This document shows, in pieces, positions 26,581-36,668 of a DNA stretch of 64,000 nt. The stretch covers positions 4,938,501 to 5,002,500 of the forward strand of contig NZ_CP016809.1 in the NCBI RefSeq assembly GCF_002741055.1. Direction: 5' to 3'. A model generated the notes under the pieces. That model ran no database searches and was not told the DNA's origin. It worked only from the letters and a program-made list of their open reading frames with translations. Every line of letters begins with the position of its first letter. The first letter of the stretch is position 1. The stretch comes from Paenibacillus ihbetae (lineage in GTDB: Bacteria; Bacillota; Bacilli; Paenibacillales; Paenibacillaceae). The position numbers and the translations under genes are program-made.

Positions 26581-29082
26581 ATGCAAGGAACCATCAAAAT
26601 TCGCGGCGCAAGAGAAAACAATCTGAAAAACATCTCGCTGGAAATCCCCAAATACCAGCTGATCGTCGTAACCGGTCCTTCCGGCTCGGGCAAGTCGACA
26701 CTGGCCATGGACACGCTTCAGCGGGAATGTCAGCGGCAGTACATGGAATCCATGGGCATGGTGTCGGATTCGGTAAGCAAGCCGAAGGTGGACGCGATCG
26801 AGGGGCTCTCGCCTTCCATCAGCGTTGGCCAGCACATCACGAACCGGAACCCGCGCTCCACGATCGGAACGGTGACGGACATCTACACGCTGCTGCGGAT
26901 CCTGTATGCCAAGCTGGGTGAGCGGAAATGCCCGTCCTGCGGCGATACCGTCGTGCCGAATGTTGAAGGCGAAACGTATCATGGCGCTTCGGAGGACAAC
27001 GAGGCTGCAGACTCCTTTGAGACGGTTCACTGCAGGCGATGCGGACATGCCATGGAGAAGCTGACGATGTCCCACTTTTCCTTTAACAAGCCGGAAGGTG
27101 CATGCGGAACCTGCAGCGGACTTGGTCACACCGTGGATTTAAACCTGGATGCGGTGTTCCGTCCGGAGCTCAGCCTGCGCGATGGCGCGGTCACCATCTG
27201 GTACAGCGTGCTTATCGATTACAACACGAACATTCTGAAAGCCGCGGCGAAGCACTACGGCTTCGCGTTTGACGAGCATATGGCGCTCCGGGATTACAGC
27301 GAAGCCCAGCGGGACCTTCTCTATTACGGCGTGGAGAGCGAGGCATTCAGCCGCCATTTCCCGGATGCCAAGCCGCCGAAGTCGGTCGGACAGGGGAAGT
27401 TCGAAGGCGTCGTGACCGGCATATGGCGAAGGTACCGGGAGAAAGGAAGCGAATCCGGCGAGGCCGCATTGTTCCATGAATCCGTCTGCCCGGACTGCCT
27501 AGGCACGAAGCTGAAGGCGGACAGCAGACGCGTACTGGTCGACGGAACCCCGATCACGGAAGTGAATGCCTGGTCCATCGGCGAGGCCCTCCATTGGATG
27601 GAAGCGCTCATGAAGAAGCTGAGCAGCGACCAGCTGTTCATCGTGGAGCCGCTTATTCATGATTCGATTGTCCGCTTGAAGCGCATCATCGATGTCGGTC
27701 TCGGCTATATGACGATGGACCGGCAGGTCATCACGATGTCGGGGGGCGAGGCACAGAGGCTTCGGCTCGCATCCATTCTCGGCTCGGGTCTCACGGGCGT
27801 GCTGTATATTCTGGATGAGCCGACCACCGGGCTGCATCCGAAGGATACCCGCGGTTTGATTCAGGTGCTGAAGCAGCTGCGGGATTTGGGCAATACGGTG
27901 CTCGTGATCGAGCATGACGAGGACGTGATGCGGGCTGCCGACCATATTATCGATATTGGACCTGGTGCGGGGGCGATGGGCGGAACCGTTGTCGGACAGG
28001 GAACGCTGGCGCAGTTGATGGAACAGCCGGCCTCCGTGACCGGAGCGTATTTCCGCGAGAACGATGTACAGAAGCCGCCGCGGCGCAGACGCGGCAACGG
28101 AAGCATGCTGACGATCCATGACGCGCATCTGAGAAATCTGAAGCATATTACGGCTTCCTTCCCGCTCGGCACGCTGATCTCCGTAACGGGCGTTTCGGGC
28201 TCGGGCAAATCCACGCTGCTGTTCGATCTTTTGGCCGAATCGGGAAGCGAGCGGAAGACGCCGCCGGGATGTAAGGAGATAACAGGGTGGGAGGCGGTTG
28301 GCCAGCTGATCACCGTCGATCAATCTCCGGTATCCCGCATGCAGCGCTCGAACGTGGCCACATATACCGATGTATACACCCATATTCGGAACTGGTTCGC
28401 CGGGCTGCCGGAAGCCAAACGGAGCAGGTTGACGGCCAAGCACTTCTCCTTCAACACCCAGGGCGGCCGATGCGAGACATGCCAGGGCTTGGGCGTCGTC
28501 CCGCTGCACATGCATTTTCTGCCGGAGATCGAGGTTCGCTGCCCGGATTGCAAGGGGAAACGCTTCAAGGAAGAGGTGCTCCGCGTGACATACAACGGCT
28601 TCTCCATCTCCGATCTGCTGGATATGACGGTGGAGGAAAGCTTGTCCGTTTTGGAGGATCAGCCGAAAATTATGGATTTGACCAGGCTGCTCTGCGACGT
28701 GGGCCTTGGTTACCTGAAGTGGGGGCAGTCGGTTCGCACCCTCTCGGGCGGAGAAGGACAGCGGATCAAGCTGGCGAAGGAGCTCAGCAAGAAAACGAAA
28801 AATCATACGCTGTACCTGCTCGACGAGCCGTCTACCGGTCTTCATCCGGGGGATGTCAAGCAGCTGCTGGTCCTGCTGAACCGTCTGGTCGATGCGGGAA
28901 ATACCGTGATACTCGTGGAGCATAATCTCGATCTGATTTGGAACTCCGACTGGATTCTCGATATCGGGCCGGGCGGCGGGGCAGCAGGCGGAGACGTGGT
29001 AGCCAGCGGCACGCCGGAGGAGGTTGCGGCAGTCGAAGCCTCGCATACCGGCCGGTTTATCAAGGAAACGTATCTGTCTTAA
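26581..29082 (+). CDS. UvrA-like double ABC protein (probable drug-resistance type)
   Basis: An 833-residue soluble protein with two ABC ATPase modules: Walker [10 protein letters not shown] and GVSGSGKST, signatures [13 protein letters not shown] and [13 protein letters not shown], Walker B segments [11 protein letters not shown] and [11 protein letters not shown]. Zinc-finger cysteines are present (CPSCG...CRRCG with CGTCSG; CETCQG...CPDCKG). It is about 100 residues shorter than housekeeping UvrA (about 940), consistent with class II UvrA/DrrC-like paralogues lacking the UvrB-binding region, which confer resistance to DNA-binding drugs. ATG 26581 follows GAGGAGG; the frame is open upstream through the repeats but that part is not UvrA-like. 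Operon with the ABC exporter 22 bp downstream; divergent MerR. Confidence 0.87.
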   Translation: MQGTIKIRGARENNLKNISLEIPKYQLIVVTGPSGSGKSTLAMDTLQRECQRQYMESMGMVSDSVSKPKVDAIEGLSPSISVGQHITNRNPRSTIGTVTDIYTLLRILYAKLGERKCPSCGDTVVPNVEGETYHGASEDNEAADSFETVHCRRCGHAMEKLTMSHFSFNKPEGACGTCSGLGHTVDLNLDAVFRPELSLRDGAVTIWYSVLIDYNTNILKAAAKHYGFAFDEHMALRDYSEAQRDLLYYGVESEAFSRHFPDAKPPKSVGQGKFEGVVTGIWRRYREKGSESGEAALFHESVCPDCLGTKLKADSRRVLVDGTPITEVNAWSIGEALHWMEALMKKLSSDQLFIVEPLIHDSIVRLKRIIDVGLGYMTMDRQVITMSGGEAQRLRLASILGSGLTGVLYILDEPTTGLHPKDTRGLIQVLKQLRDLGNTVLVIEHDEDVMRAADHIIDIGPGAGAMGGTVVGQGTLAQLMEQPASVTGAYFRENDVQKPPRRRRGNGSMLTIHDAHLRNLKHITASFPLGTLISVTGVSGSGKSTLLFDLLAESGSERKTPPGCKEITGWEAVGQLITVDQSPVSRMQRSNVATYTDVYTHIRNWFAGLPEAKRSRLTAKHFSFNTQGGRCETCQGLGVVPLHMHFLPEIEVRCPDCKGKRFKEEVLRVTYNGFSISDLLDMTVEESLSVLEDQPKIMDLTRLLCDVGLGYLKWGQSVRTLSGGEGQRIKLAKELSKKTKNHTLYLLDEPSTGLHPGDVKQLLVLLNRLVDAGNTVILVEHNLDLIWNSDWILDIGPGGGAAGGDVVASGTPEEVAAVEASHTGRFIKETYLS

Positions 29083-29103
29083 CCTTGGGAGGGGGAATCT
29101 GAA

Positions 29104-30885
29104 ATGGGAATCGGAACAGAACAAAACGCTGCGGAAGAGAAAGGCAAAGTAACGAGGACCACCGTCCGGTATTTTACCGGACTGCTGCAGGCTGCAGGCA
29201 TGCCGAAGCTGGTGCTTGCGGCAGCGATCCTGCTCAGCCTGGTCGGGGCGGTGACGGGACTGGTCGTCCCGCTCATCACCGGTCAATTCATTGACAGCTT
29301 CTCGGCGGATTCGTTCAATTTGCGCATGGTCGCTTTTCTGGCTGCGCTCTTCCTGCTTGAAGCCGCAGCCAGCGGACTGTCCTACTACATGCTGGCCTAC
29401 GTCGGCAACCAGATGGTCAATAAAATCCGCAAACGGCTCTGGACCAAGGTGCTGTCGCTGCCGGTCCCGTTCTTTGACCGTCAGCGCTCGGCCGAAACGA
29501 TGAGCCGGGTAACGAATGATACGAACGAGATCAAGACGCTGATCACCGACCATCTTATCGCCTTCTGCTCGAATCTGCTGACGGTAATCGGCGCGGTGGC
29601 CATCCTCTTCTATCTGGATTGGCAGATGACGCTGATCATCCTGGTGGCCGTGCCCGTAGGCTTCGGCATCCTGATGCCCATCGGCGGGAAAATGTACAAA
29701 ATCTCCATCAGCATGTACGGGCAGCTTGCCCAGCTTTCCGCCATGCTGACCCAGGTCATCAGCGAGATTCGTCTCGTCAAGGCGTCCAACGCGGAACGAA
29801 AGGAAGAGAAAAGCGGCTTCGGCGATATGGACAGCCTGTACCGCTTTGGCATGAAGGAAGCCAGAATCAACGCGGTGCTTGTCCCCCTGATGTCGATGGT
29901 GATGGTTGTGCTGCTCGTGGTCATTATCGGCTACGGCGGCGTGCGCGTCTCTTCCGGCGCCCTCAGCGCCGGGGAGCTGGTGTCGTTCATCCTGCTGCTG
30001 TTCCAGATCATGTTTCCTTTCAGCCAGTTCGCGACATTCTATTCCCAACTGCAAAAGGTAATGGCCGCAACGGAACGGCTGCGGCTGATTCTGGAATACC
30101 GGTCGGAAGGGGACGACCGTGCCGTTCGCCCGGCACCCGAGGGGCACCGCGACTTGCGCTTTGAGGATGTGACGTTTGCCTACCATGAAGGCGAGACGAT
30201 CCTGTCCGAGGTGACCTTTTCCATTCCTGCCAAAAAGGTTACGGCCCTTGTCGGGCCGAGCGGGAGCGGGAAGACAACGGTATTCTCGCTGATCGAGCGC
30301 TTCTATGCGCCAAGCGGAGGAGATATCGTCTTCGGCTCGGAATCGATCCGGGACTATTCCCTGGACTCCTGGCGGCGCAAGATCGGTTACGTATCCCAGG
30401 ACAGCCCGCTCATGACCGGGTCCATCCGGGATAACATCGTGTACGGGCGCGAGGAGCCGGTGACGGATGAAGAGGTAGCGGAAGCGGCAAGGCTTGCTTA
30501 TGCCCAAGGTTTCATCGAGTCGCTTCCGCGGGGATACGAGACGGAGGTCGGCGAGCGGGGGATTCAGCTGTCCGGCGGGCAGCGGCAGCGTGTGGCGATC
30601 GCGAGAGCGCTGCTTAGACAGCCGGATATTTTGCTGCTCGACGAGGCGACCGCAAGCCTGGACAGCCATTCCGAGCATGAGGTGCAGAAGGCGCTCGGCA
30701 ATCTGATGATCGAGCGGACAACGGTTGTGATCGCCCACCGGCTGTCCACCGTTGTCGCGGCTGATCAGATTATCGTGCTGGAGCACGGCAGGGTTACCGG
30801 CAGCGGAACTCACGAGGAGCTGCTTGACAGCCACCCGTCGTACGCGGAATGGGCCAAGAAGCAGTTTCAGGCGGGAGAACAGTAG
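29104..30885 (+). CDS. multidrug ABC exporter, fused permease-ATPase (BmrA-like)
   Basis: A 593-residue half-transporter that should work as a homodimer. Six helices lie within 35-320, with the coupling-helix region PVPFFDRQRSAETMSRVTND. The ATPase domain (about 345-590) has Walker A GPSGSGKTT, Q-loop YVSQDSPLMTGSIRDNI, signature LSGGQRQRVAIARALL, Walker B ILLLDEATASLD and the H-loop IAHRLST. Length and layout are close to B. subtilis BmrA/LmrA exporters. It lies in an operon with the UvrA-like protein, matching drug-resistance islands where efflux and a DNA-acting ATPase are paired. Start ATG 29104 follows GGGAGGGGG. Confidence 0.9.
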   Translation: MGIGTEQNAAEEKGKVTRTTVRYFTGLLQAAGMPKLVLAAAILLSLVGAVTGLVVPLITGQFIDSFSADSFNLRMVAFLAALFLLEAAASGLSYYMLAYVGNQMVNKIRKRLWTKVLSLPVPFFDRQRSAETMSRVTNDTNEIKTLITDHLIAFCSNLLTVIGAVAILFYLDWQMTLIILVAVPVGFGILMPIGGKMYKISISMYGQLAQLSAMLTQVISEIRLVKASNAERKEEKSGFGDMDSLYRFGMKEARINAVLVPLMSMVMVVLLVVIIGYGGVRVSSGALSAGELVSFILLLFQIMFPFSQFATFYSQLQKVMAATERLRLILEYRSEGDDRAVRPAPEGHRDLRFEDVTFAYHEGETILSEVTFSIPAKKVTALVGPSGSGKTTVFSLIERFYAPSGGDIVFGSESIRDYSLDSWRRKIGYVSQDSPLMTGSIRDNIVYGREEPVTDEEVAEAARLAYAQGFIESLPRGYETEVGERGIQLSGGQRQRVAIARALLRQPDILLLDEATASLDSHSEHEVQKALGNLMIERTTVVIAHRLSTVVAADQIIVLEHGRVTGSGTHEELLDSHPSYAEWAKKQFQAGEQ

Positions 30886-30899
30886 AGTATGCTGAAATG

Positions 30900-30946
30900 A
30901 CCCTTCCAAGAGCAAGCCTTTAGGCACTGCTCCCGGAAGGGTTTTT
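30900..30946 (+). terminator. terminator of the UvrA-like/ABC exporter operon
   Basis: CCCTTCC (30901-30907) pairs with GGAAGGG (30935-30941), inner GAGC/GCTC, then TTTTT. It may also end the convergent oxidase transcript. Confidence 0.8.
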
Positions 30947-30973
30947 CACTGCCCTCGCGTACTTTGTCACACA

Positions 30974-33088
30974 TTATTCAGGGATATTGACCGTAGCCCG
31001 GCCGATTTCAAATGGAGTGTAGACTCCCTCGTACATGAGGTGCATGGACATCCCTGCCGCGGCGTGTTCCAAGTTGTGGCAATGATCCATCCACAGTCCG
31101 GGATTATCCGCAACAAAAGCGGCTTCATACACTTCGCCCGGGGCTACGTTCAAGGAATCGGTCCACCACGGACTGCCCTGAACCGGTATGCCGTTCCGGC
31201 TCAGCACCAATAGGTGATGGCCGTGCAGATGCATCGGATGATCCATGAATCCGCGATTGACGAATTTCATTTTGACGACATCGCCTTCACTTACCATCAG
31301 CGAGGGCGTATCCGGAAAGACATACCCATTGATCGTCTGTAAATTGGTCATGGTTCCGTTATAAAATCCAACCCGATTGTCCAGTACCAGCGTAAACGTC
31401 TTGTCATATTTCGTGTCGGAATCAAAGGGAACCGGCGCCGGAGCGCCATAGTGTGCAGGGTCAAAGATCGTTCCCTCAACCCCGGGAGCCGGCATGTCGT
31501 GATCCGTAGCCGAGAAGACGACGGCCTCGCTGGTTTCGTTGATCGTACCCAGGCTGTGCGACACCGAAACGGCATGCTCCGGCATGATCAAGGCGAGATC
31601 ATACCTTCCGCCGGCGGCAAGCAGAAGCGGCCGGTTTTCCATCCATTCTGGTCCGTTCAGATTGCCCCCGTCTATGGCGGCTACTCGATACCGCGCTCCC
31701 GATACGTAAAAAATACGAGGCATGTTATGGGCGTTAATGAGCCGGATACGGGCGGCTGTACCCGGTTCAATGATCCGGCGCGACAGCACGCCAGTGGGAC
31801 CCAGCGTAATCGTGCTGTCGTTGCTCGTCCCATAAGGGTGGGACATGACGGTCAGATCGATATCCTCCGCGATACCTTCCTTCGGTTCGATGATCAGCGT
31901 GCCGTAGAGCCCTTTGGCAACTTGAACCGAGGATTGTTGATGCGAATGATACCAGTAAGTTCCCGTCTGATTGGTAATGAAACGGTAAACGAACCGTTCT
32001 CCCGGCATCACAGCATCTTGCGTCAGCCCCGCTACGCCGTCTTCGCCGTTCGGGACATTCAGGCCATGCCAGTGGATGGTGACGCCATCCTCGATATCAA
32101 CGTTGTGCAATACGACTTCGACCAGGTCACCTTCCTTTACTCGAAGCTCTGGTCCCGGGACGGTTTGATTGAAGGTCCAGAGTTCCGTATGTTCTCCGGT
32201 GGGAAGCGTTGTTATCAGCTTTGACGCTGATATTGTAAAGGAGCGGTCCGGCGGCGCATCTTGCGGACCTCTCAAGTCCTCGACGCTGACGGCTTCCGGG
32301 CTCTTTATAGCCGCAGAAACAGGCGAGTCTGCATGATCGAGACCCGCAAGAATGTGGCTTGCATTGACGTGGCCTCTATGGGCGCTTTGGCTACCGTGAT
32401 CCATCATGCTCATCCGATCCGGAAGTCTGGATGAAAGCAGGCCGGATGCAACGATCGTCGAGACGACAACAAGAAGGACCATGCCCTTTTGGACCATGCG
32501 GAGAAAGCGTTTCCCTGAGTTTTCTTGCCTGGCTAACTTTCCGCCTGCGGCTTGACGATTCAGGTGCCTTCGATAAGTGAAGGCTTGGAGAGCAACCGCA
32601 AGACCAAGCCCTGCCCAAACCCCATATAACGTCTCGAATCGAAGGGGGGATTGCGCGAAGAACAGCATTTGGATCGCGGAAGCTGCGGATGCAATAAATG
32701 CTGCCGAAAACGGCAGGAATATGACGGGGTTAGATAGGCCTCCCGCTCTCCTCTTCATGGAAGAGAAGGAGGACTGTTCACGTCGATAGAGTTCCGGAAG
32801 CGAGAACATGAAAATAGCGGACATGCCGCATAGGAACAGCGGCCACTGGATCAGCACCTTGTCTTCGACGAAGGACCAGTCGGTCATCCACATCCGAATC
32901 GTTGCGGCTAGCTTGACCGTGGTCAAGCAGACGGCCGGCCATAACCGGAATCGTAGGCTGCGCAGATGGGTGTGGAACGATTCGGAAGTGTTAAGGTCAA
33001 GCACATGTCGAGCCCGGGAATAGACCAGCCACCAGAGCGGCACAAGAGCGATTGTGACTCCGTATTCAATCATAATCCAAGTTCTCAT
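30974..33088 (-). CDS. multicopper oxidase with N-terminal multi-helix membrane domain
   Basis: A 704-residue protein. Residues 1-190 hold about five hydrophobic helices; a further helix lies near 205-222 (KGMVLLVVVSTIVASGLL), leading to a His/Met-rich linker and an exported three-cupredoxin oxidase (about 280-700). All four copper motifs are present: HWHG, HSHQQ (WYHSHQ), HPMHLHGH and HCHNLEHAAAGM, including the type 1 Cys-His ligands and a Met axial ligand. Such enzymes oxidise Cu(I), Mn, Fe(II) or phenols outside the cell. ATG 33088 (MRTWIMIEYG) is chosen: AAAGGAG lies just upstream, inside the nine-codon extension to the next ATG. Divergent from a two-component system that probably controls it. 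Confidence 0.85.
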   Translation of the reverse strand: MRTWIMIEYGVTIALVPLWWLVYSRARHVLDLNTSESFHTHLRSLRFRLWPAVCLTTVKLAATIRMWMTDWSFVEDKVLIQWPLFLCGMSAIFMFSLPELYRREQSSFSSMKRRAGGLSNPVIFLPFSAAFIASAASAIQMLFFAQSPLRFETLYGVWAGLGLAVALQAFTYRRHLNRQAAGGKLARQENSGKRFLRMVQKGMVLLVVVSTIVASGLLSSRLPDRMSMMDHGSQSAHRGHVNASHILAGLDHADSPVSAAIKSPEAVSVEDLRGPQDAPPDRSFTISASKLITTLPTGEHTELWTFNQTVPGPELRVKEGDLVEVVLHNVDIEDGVTIHWHGLNVPNGEDGVAGLTQDAVMPGERFVYRFITNQTGTYWYHSHQQSSVQVAKGLYGTLIIEPKEGIAEDIDLTVMSHPYGTSNDSTITLGPTGVLSRRIIEPGTAARIRLINAHNMPRIFYVSGARYRVAAIDGGNLNGPEWMENRPLLLAAGGRYDLALIMPEHAVSVSHSLGTINETSEAVVFSATDHDMPAPGVEGTIFDPAHYGAPAPVPFDSDTKYDKTFTLVLDNRVGFYNGTMTNLQTINGYVFPDTPSLMVSEGDVVKMKFVNRGFMDHPMHLHGHHLLVLSRNGIPVQGSPWWTDSLNVAPGEVYEAAFVADNPGLWMDHCHNLEHAAAGMSMHLMYEGVYTPFEIGRATVNIPE

Positions 33089-33238
33089 AAGTTCAATTCT
33101 CCTTTGTCTTTTCATTGATGTAACCAGTGTACCGTCCGATTGTGTAGAACTTGTGGAAACGATCTATTGATTATGTGTAAGAGCGCTTTTTATGGCCATA
33201 TTCGGGTTATAATGGCTACAAACGAAAGAGGAGAAATT

Positions 33239-33931
33239 ATGCTTATGGAAACGAAACTGATGATAGTAGAGGATGAAAAGGCGATGCTCGAGTCGATGAA
33301 GCAATATTTAGAGGCCGAAGGATTCCTCATATACGCAGTTACCAATGGTCTTGACGCGGTGGAAGCCGCACGCAGGGAACGGCCCGCGATCGTAGTCCTT
33401 GACTGGATGCTTCCGGGTAAGAGCGGCATTGACGTTTGCAGGGAGTTACGACAGGTCAGCTCTTGCGGCATTATTATGGTGACGGCCAAAACGGAGGAAA
33501 CGGATAAAATTATCGGCCTGGAGCTGGGGGCGGATGATTATATGACCAAGCCCTTTAGTTTGCGGGAGCTTGCCTCCCGGATCCGTTCATTGCTTCGGAG
33601 AATCGATCCGAGAAACGACGAAGCGGCCGACCTTGAGCGGGGAGATCTTCGTATTTCCTTGACCAAATGCCAGGTTACAAGAAACGGCGCACTCATTCCC
33701 CTGACCCCGACCGAGTTTAAAATTTTGCTGACACTGGCTGCAAGACCAGGCGTCGTTTTCAGCCGGCTGCAGTTAATAAAAGCCGCCATGGACGATGATT
33801 TCATGAATTATGAACGCACGCTGGATTCCCATATCAGCAAGCTTCGGAAAAAGCTGGAGAATGATCCGGAGCGGATGAAATATATTCAGACGGTGTACGG
33901 ATTCGGATACAGGTTCGGTGAAGAAGGATGA
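33239..33931 (+). CDS. OmpR/PhoB family response regulator
   Basis: 230 residues. Receiver domain 5-120 with Glu11/Asp12, phosphoacceptor Asp55 (VVLDWMLPG) and Lys104 (YMTKPFS); winged-helix DNA-binding domain 135-228 with LTPTEFKILLTL and the terminal KYIQTVYGFGYRF. ATG 33239 has AGAGGAG 5 nt upstream; an in-frame ATG two codons later is an alternative. Its stop overlaps the kinase start (ATGA). Divergent from the multicopper oxidase, suggesting copper or envelope-stress control; CopR/CssR-type by context only. Confidence 0.9.
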   Translation: MLMETKLMIVEDEKAMLESMKQYLEAEGFLIYAVTNGLDAVEAARRERPAIVVLDWMLPGKSGIDVCRELRQVSSCGIIMVTAKTEETDKIIGLELGADDYMTKPFSLRELASRIRSLLRRIDPRNDEAADLERGDLRISLTKCQVTRNGALIPLTPTEFKILLTLAARPGVVFSRLQLIKAAMDDDFMNYERTLDSHISKLRKKLENDPERMKYIQTVYGFGYRFGEEG

Positions 33932-35010
33932 GTGTACGGGGCAAAATCTTTTTGGCGATGGGCGTACTGGTAGTCCTTGTCAGCGCGGCCTATATCGGAA
34001 CTACACAAGGTTACCTGGGGAGCCTATTCGCCCGATATTACACGGATGGCGGTGGAAGCAATGAAGGAATGATCTCTTTGGAGGGGGTAAGCCAGTATAT
34101 CCTCGCAGAGATGAAGATCAAGGCCTTCAACATGACTTTGTTTATTGCGGGAGCTGCATTGATCCTAGGTTACTGGCTCTCGGGGCTGATCGTGAATCCC
34201 TTGAACAAGCTGATTCGCGTCATGCGCCGGGTAGCGGGCGGTGAGCTTGCCACCGAAGTCCCGATTGAACGTGCCGACGAATACGGTCAGGTCGGCGAGG
34301 CGTTTAATTCGATGACGGGCCAGCTCCGCGACTTGATGGATAATCGAAAGCGCCTTGTTGAGGATGTAGCGCATGAACTTAGGACGCCGCTGGCAATCAT
34401 TCAATCCAAACTTGAGCTGATTCAGCAGTCTCAAGGGACCGTTAAGCCGGAAGCGCTGCTCTCCGTACATGATGAAGTGCTGCGGCTGATCAGGCTAGTG
34501 GATGAACTGCAGTTGCTGAACACGGCGGAAGCCGGAGAGCTTACGTTAAACAAAGAACCAACGAACTTGCCTATGCTTATGGAGGAGCTGATTGAGCTGG
34601 TACAGCCGGAAGCGGATGGATATGGGGTCAGTCTGGCCGTATCTTGTAATGTAGATATGCCGACGGTATGTCTGGATCCTAGACGGATGAAGCAGGTGTT
34701 TCTGAATTTATTGACGAATGCGCTAAGACATACGCGGGAAGGCGGGAAGATTACGGTCTGCATGCAGATCATTCATGATTGCGTCTCGATTTCGATCACC
34801 GATACCGGATCCGGAATTCCAGAGGGAGCGATTCCGCATTTGTTCGACCGGTTCTTTCGCGCCGATCCCGGAAGAGGAAGAACCGCTGGTGGCTCAGGGC
34901 TCGGACTGTCGATTGCACATCAGATCGTTGCAGTCCATGGGGGAAGCATCCAGGTAAGGAGCGAAGTGGGGGTCGGCTCCGAGTTTACGGTAAAACTTCC
35001 ATTAGGATGA
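33928..35010 (+). CDS. sensor histidine kinase
   Basis: 360 residues. TM1 at about 7-25, a short extracellular loop (26-66) with only about 40 residues, TM2 at 68-90, HAMP 90-140, HisKA with DVAHELRTPLAI (His149), and HATPase with NALRHTREGG, DTGSGIPEG, FFRADPGRGRTAGGSGLGLSI. The tiny sensor loop has no Cys/His metal cluster, so the signal may be detected in the membrane. Translationally coupled to the response regulator. Likely target: the divergent multicopper oxidase. Confidence 0.9.
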   Translation: MSVRGKIFLAMGVLVVLVSAAYIGTTQGYLGSLFARYYTDGGGSNEGMISLEGVSQYILAEMKIKAFNMTLFIAGAALILGYWLSGLIVNPLNKLIRVMRRVAGGELATEVPIERADEYGQVGEAFNSMTGQLRDLMDNRKRLVEDVAHELRTPLAIIQSKLELIQQSQGTVKPEALLSVHDEVLRLIRLVDELQLLNTAEAGELTLNKEPTNLPMLMEELIELVQPEADGYGVSLAVSCNVDMPTVCLDPRRMKQVFLNLLTNALRHTREGGKITVCMQIIHDCVSISITDTGSGIPEGAIPHLFDRFFRADPGRGRTAGGSGLGLSIAHQIVAVHGGSIQVRSEVGVGSEFTVKLPLG

Positions 35011-35051
35011 AAAAAAACAGCCCACCTACAACAGGGGGAATAGATGGGCTG
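35010..35051 (-). terminator. terminator of the chemoreceptor gene
   Basis: Minus strand CAGCCCATCT and AGGTGGGCTG pair with one mismatch, followed by eight T residues. It starts at the kinase stop codon on the other strand, so it may also help terminate that transcript. Confidence 0.75.
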
Positions 35052-35120
35052 CAGACCACGAAGCGGTCTCTTCTTTTATGTAATGAAAGCATTCAAAGCC
35101 TTGGCAGGCGGATGAGGCAA

Positions 35121-36668
35121 TTAATCGGTCGCCTCTTTCGCCAGCTGGTCCATAATGCTGTTCAAGTCCGTGACCAGCGCCGCCATAAGATCCGCGGCAT
35201 CCGACACTTGCCGGATGGATGCGGCGTGCTCTTGGAAAGCTTCGACGATGTCGTGAGCATGGGCCGCGGTATCGTTCGTAAAACGGGTCATTTCTTGAAT
35301 CGAATGATTCATCCGGTCGGAGCCGGTGGACAGCTGCTGCGTCGCGGCGGATATTTCCTTCATTTGGTCGGCAGACTGTTTCACGGCATGGTGGATGACA
35401 TCGAACGAGGCCCTCGCCTGATCGACGACCTGGACCCCTGAGCTCATATTGTTGTGGACTTGGCCGATGCTGCCGAGCAGATCGGCGGTTTCCCTATGTA
35501 TACTGTCAATCAGTTCGGTGATTTCGCCGACAGAGGCCGAGGATTGCTCGGCGAGCTTGCGTACTTCGCCGGCAACGACGGCAAACCCCCTGCCAGCTTC
35601 CCCGGCTCTTGCCGATTCAATCGACGCGTTTAATGCCAGCAGATGGGTCTGGCTTGCGATACCTCGCACCACTTCGAGGATATCGCCAATTCGGGAGACA
35701 TGCCGGCTCAGCACCATCAGCGTATTCCGGCTTCGGTCAACCGAGTGTCCGGTATTCTTGATTTCGGATAAAATATTGCCGATGATATGACGGCCGAATT
35801 CCGCCTGCCGCGCGGATTCCTCGGAGGCCCCGGCGGCTTCCGACGCCGATGCTGCCGCATGGCGGATGCTTCCGCCAATTTCGAGAATGATGGCGCGGTT
35901 TTGCTCCATCGCAGCCATCTGTTCCCTCGTTCCATGAGCAATGTCCTCGATGATTTTCCCCAGATGTTGACTTAGCCCGGTGCTTTGCCTGGATTGCCCG
36001 GCCAGCCGCTCAGCGGTCTCCTTCAATTGGCGGGTGGAGTCGGCCAGCTTAGACGTGATGTCATTCATCATCGCTGCACGCTGTTGATGCTGCGCCTCTC
36101 TCAAGGATGCTTCGATCTGCAGCGTGCTGTGAATTTGCCAGCTGGTTGCAGCCGAGGTAAGAATGAGAAATACCGCATGAATGATCAGCATCGTTAAAGA
36201 ATAGCTCGTCGTTCCAAATACAAGCTCCGGAATAAGAAGAAACCCGAGAATATGCTGCGCGGCAAATATGCCGGTCATGCAGAAGATGAGCTTTATATTT
36301 TTATAGTAAGAGAGGGCTGCGATCACCATGAAGATGGAAAAGTGAAATTCGACATGCCCCCCTGCGCCGGCAATGACCGAGATGCTGCCAAGGGTCAGAA
36401 CTAAGGTATGCAGGTAGGGAATACTCGGGTGGTCCGGCTTGCGGCTGTAAATGACGAGCGTAACCGCCAGCAGCAGTGCAGGCAGAACAAGCAGCACGTT
36501 CAGGATGGCTCCAAATTGGCCTTCCATTTGTGCAGAGGAGAGCATCTCCTGGGCGTGCATGTTTTGGTCGAACACATGGAACCTGCGGGCTAGAAGATGT
36601 ACAATAGCGGTAATTCCGATAATAGCTAGCGATACGGCATTCATAAGTTTGTTCTTACGATTCATCAT
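35121..36668 (-). CDS. methyl-accepting chemotaxis protein with multi-helix membrane sensor
   Basis: 515 residues. Instead of the usual two helices with a large outer domain, residues 10-190 contain about six hydrophobic helices, with histidines in the loops and helix ends (GHVEFHFSIF, AAQHILGF). Then follows a cytoplasmic signalling coiled coil (205-515) with the invariant hairpin tip NASIESARAGEAGRGFAVVA and VRKLAEQS. No clear HAMP. ATG 36668 and 36665 are both possible; AAAAGGAG lies about 15 nt upstream. The receptor likely senses a small or membrane-soluble ligand (inference). No other chemotaxis gene is nearby. Confidence 0.85.
   Translation of the reverse strand: MMNRKNKLMNAVSLAIIGITAIVHLLARRFHVFDQNMHAQEMLSSAQMEGQFGAILNVLLVLPALLLAVTLVIYSRKPDHPSIPYLHTLVLTLGSISVIAGAGGHVEFHFSIFMVIAALSYYKNIKLIFCMTGIFAAQHILGFLLIPELVFGTTSYSLTMLIIHAVFLILTSAATSWQIHSTLQIEASLREAQHQQRAAMMNDITSKLADSTRQLKETAERLAGQSRQSTGLSQHLGKIIEDIAHGTREQMAAMEQNRAIILEIGGSIRHAAASASEAAGASEESARQAEFGRHIIGNILSEIKNTGHSVDRSRNTLMVLSRHVSRIGDILEVVRGIASQTHLLALNASIESARAGEAGRGFAVVAGEVRKLAEQSSASVGEITELIDSIHRETADLLGSIGQVHNNMSSGVQVVDQARASFDVIHHAVKQSADQMKEISAATQQLSTGSDRMNHSIQEMTRFTNDTAAHAHDIVEAFQEHAASIRQVSDAADLMAALVTDLNSIMDQLAKEATD

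Noticed and set aside
27499..30927. Very long open frame (over 1100 codons) on the minus strand across the UvrA-like and ABC exporter genes
   Set aside because: It is antisense to two genes with complete ATPase motifs, its translation is rich in Arg, His and Gln with no domain pattern, and it has no ribosome-binding site. High GC in third positions removes stops on the opposite strand.
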